A stretch of 41,852 nt of DNA from positions 1 through 41,852 of the forward strand of contig PNKH01000072.1 in assembly GCA_013822345.1 (NCBI GenBank), written 5' to 3'. Source of the stretch: Isosphaera sp. Lineage in GTDB: Bacteria > Planctomycetota > Planctomycetia > Gemmatales > Gemmataceae. The position numbers and the translations under genes were made by a program. Under the pieces are notes generated by a model. The model saw only the letters and a list, made by a program, of their open reading frames with translations. It searched no databases and was not told the origin of the DNA. Positions 41,023 to 41,852 of this stretch are shown here, piece after piece; position 1 is the first letter of the stretch, and each line of letters opens with the position of its first letter.

Positions 41023-41852
41023 ATGCAACTCGGTAAGGTCCGGCGGGCCGGCGGCCCGGCCGTCGTCGCCGTCGAGAACGGCCAGGTCCTCACCCTCACC
41101 GCCGCCTCCCTCGCCGACGTCCTCCACTCCCCCGACCCGATCGCCACCGCCCGCACCCTCGTCGACCGCCGCGTCCCGCCCGAACCGCTCGGCAGCCAAA
41201 CCTTCCTCGCCCCGATCGACCGTCAAGAGGTCTGGGCCGCCGGCGTCACCTACAAGCGGAGCAAGGTCGCCCGCGAGGAGGAGAGCCGCGGGGCCGCCCA
41301 GTTCTACGACAAGGTGTACACCGCCCCGCGGCCCGAACTCTTCCTCAAGGCCACCCCGCAGCGCGTCGTCCACCCCGGCGACCCGGTCCGCGTCCGGGCC
41401 GACTCGAACTGGAGCGTCCCCGAGCCCGAACTCGCCCTCGTCATCTCGCCCGCCGGCACGATCGTCGGGTTTACCGTCGGGAACGACATGAGCGCCCGGG
41501 ACATCGAGGGCGAGAACCCGCTGTACCTGCCGCAGGCGAAGATCTACAGCGGGTCGTGCAGCGTCGGCCCGCTGGTCACCCCGGCCGCCGCCATGCCGCC
41601 GCTCGCCGGGGTCGAGATCCGGCTGACCATCACCCGCGGCGGGGCGACCGCGTTCGAGGGGAGCACCACCCTCGCCCAGATGGCCCGCACACCGGAGGAG
41701 CTGGCCGGGTGGCTGTTCCGCGAGAACGCGTTCCCGGACGGGGCGGTGCTCCTCACCGGGACCGGCATCGTCCCGCCGGACGAGTTCACCTTGAAGCCCG
41801 GGGACGGGGTGGCGATCATGGTCGCCGGCGTCGGCACCCTCCGGAACCCGGT
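41023..41852 (+). CDS. Fumarylacetoacetate hydrolase family protein, truncated by the window
   Basis: The first 276 residues of an FAH-superfamily enzyme; the 3' end is beyond the window. The N-terminal domain (1-~60) is followed by the core: VWAAGVTYKRSKVAREEESR, YDKVYTAPRPELFLKATPQR, SNWSVPEPELALVISP, GFTVGNDMSARDIEGENPLY, and later LLTGTGIVPPDEFTLKPGDG. Metal ligands are the Glu residues in PEPELA and the Asp in NDMSARDIE. The VTYKRS...REEES...VYxAPRPELFLKA pattern resembles 2-keto-3-deoxy-sugar-acid dehydratases (xylonate/arabonate type) more than FAH itself, so sugar-acid catabolism is likely. The ATG is preceded by AGGTGGG. Confidence 0.88.
   Translation, partial: MQLGKVRRAGGPAVVAVENGQVLTLTAASLADVLHSPDPIATARTLVDRRVPPEPLGSQTFLAPIDRQEVWAAGVTYKRSKVAREEESRGAAQFYDKVYTAPRPELFLKATPQRVVHPGDPVRVRADSNWSVPEPELALVISPAGTIVGFTVGNDMSARDIEGENPLYLPQAKIYSGSCSVGPLVTPAAAMPPLAGVEIRLTITRGGATAFEGSTTLAQMARTPEELAGWLFRENAFPDGAVLLTGTGIVPPDEFTLKPGDGVAIMVAGVGTLRNP

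Overview
The window is a GC-rich bacterial chromosome segment from Planctomycetota, most likely family Gemmataceae. The evidence is lineage-typical gene content: two DUF1559 prepilin-like proteins plus a DUF1559-like lipoprotein, a DUF1571 protein, a giant planctomycete cytochrome (PSCyt1/DUF1549/DUF1553), DUF4129, DUF3500 and a DUF933 GTPase. Decayed copies of a C-terminal domain I associate with Gemmataceae repeat proteins are also present. No phage, plasmid, CRISPR or intact transposase gene is visible.

Layout. 0-5 kb: sugar-phosphate-isomerase-like protein, DUF1559 protein, metallo-beta-lactamase (MBL) hydrolase, YchF-like DUF933 GTPase, second MBL hydrolase. 5-12.7 kb: secreted trypsin-like protease, DUF1571 protein, Bax-inhibitor-1 membrane protein, large DUF11-type repeat protein, Mn-type superoxide dismutase, VOC-fold protein with a palindromic operator candidate. 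12.7-16.3 kb (minus strand): an information-processing operon rplY-pth-rpsF-ssb-rplI, with a candidate promoter and structured leader at one end and a textbook U-tract terminator at the other. 16.3-18.5 kb: zinc-ribbon membrane protein, DUF3500 protein, MgtC-like protein. 18.6-19.5 kb: a segment bounded by 28-bp inverted repeats, holding a small secreted protein between two decayed, oppositely oriented gene remnants. 19.5-24.2 kb: glycogen branching enzyme, DUF4129 membrane protein, small secreted protein. 24.2-29.7 kb: PSCyt/PSD1 cytochrome, DUF1559 protein with downstream lipoprotein, small secreted protein, DUF1559-like lipoprotein. 29.7-33.7 kb: ABC permease with a long soluble tail plus its ATPase. 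33.8-35 kb: an aberrant tRNA-like gene and a 3-phosphoglycerate-dehydrogenase-like enzyme. 35.4-41.8 kb (plus strand): rsfS, argS, obgE, coaX, a short MnmE-like GTPase and a truncated FAH-family gene. This last stretch and the rplY operon form a translation, ribosome-assembly and cofactor block.

The most striking structural feature is a set of long, near-perfect palindromes (roughly 19-60 bp arms, short loops). They sit within about 0-30 bp of the 3' end of almost every transcription unit, have no U-tract, and fall into sequence families shared between loci. One intact copy and one partial copy of a single family lie in frame inside two unrelated proteins, recalling the Rickettsia palindromic elements. 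They look like dispersed mobile palindromes that have been kept as 3'-end signals. The rplY operon, by contrast, ends in a conventional intrinsic terminator.
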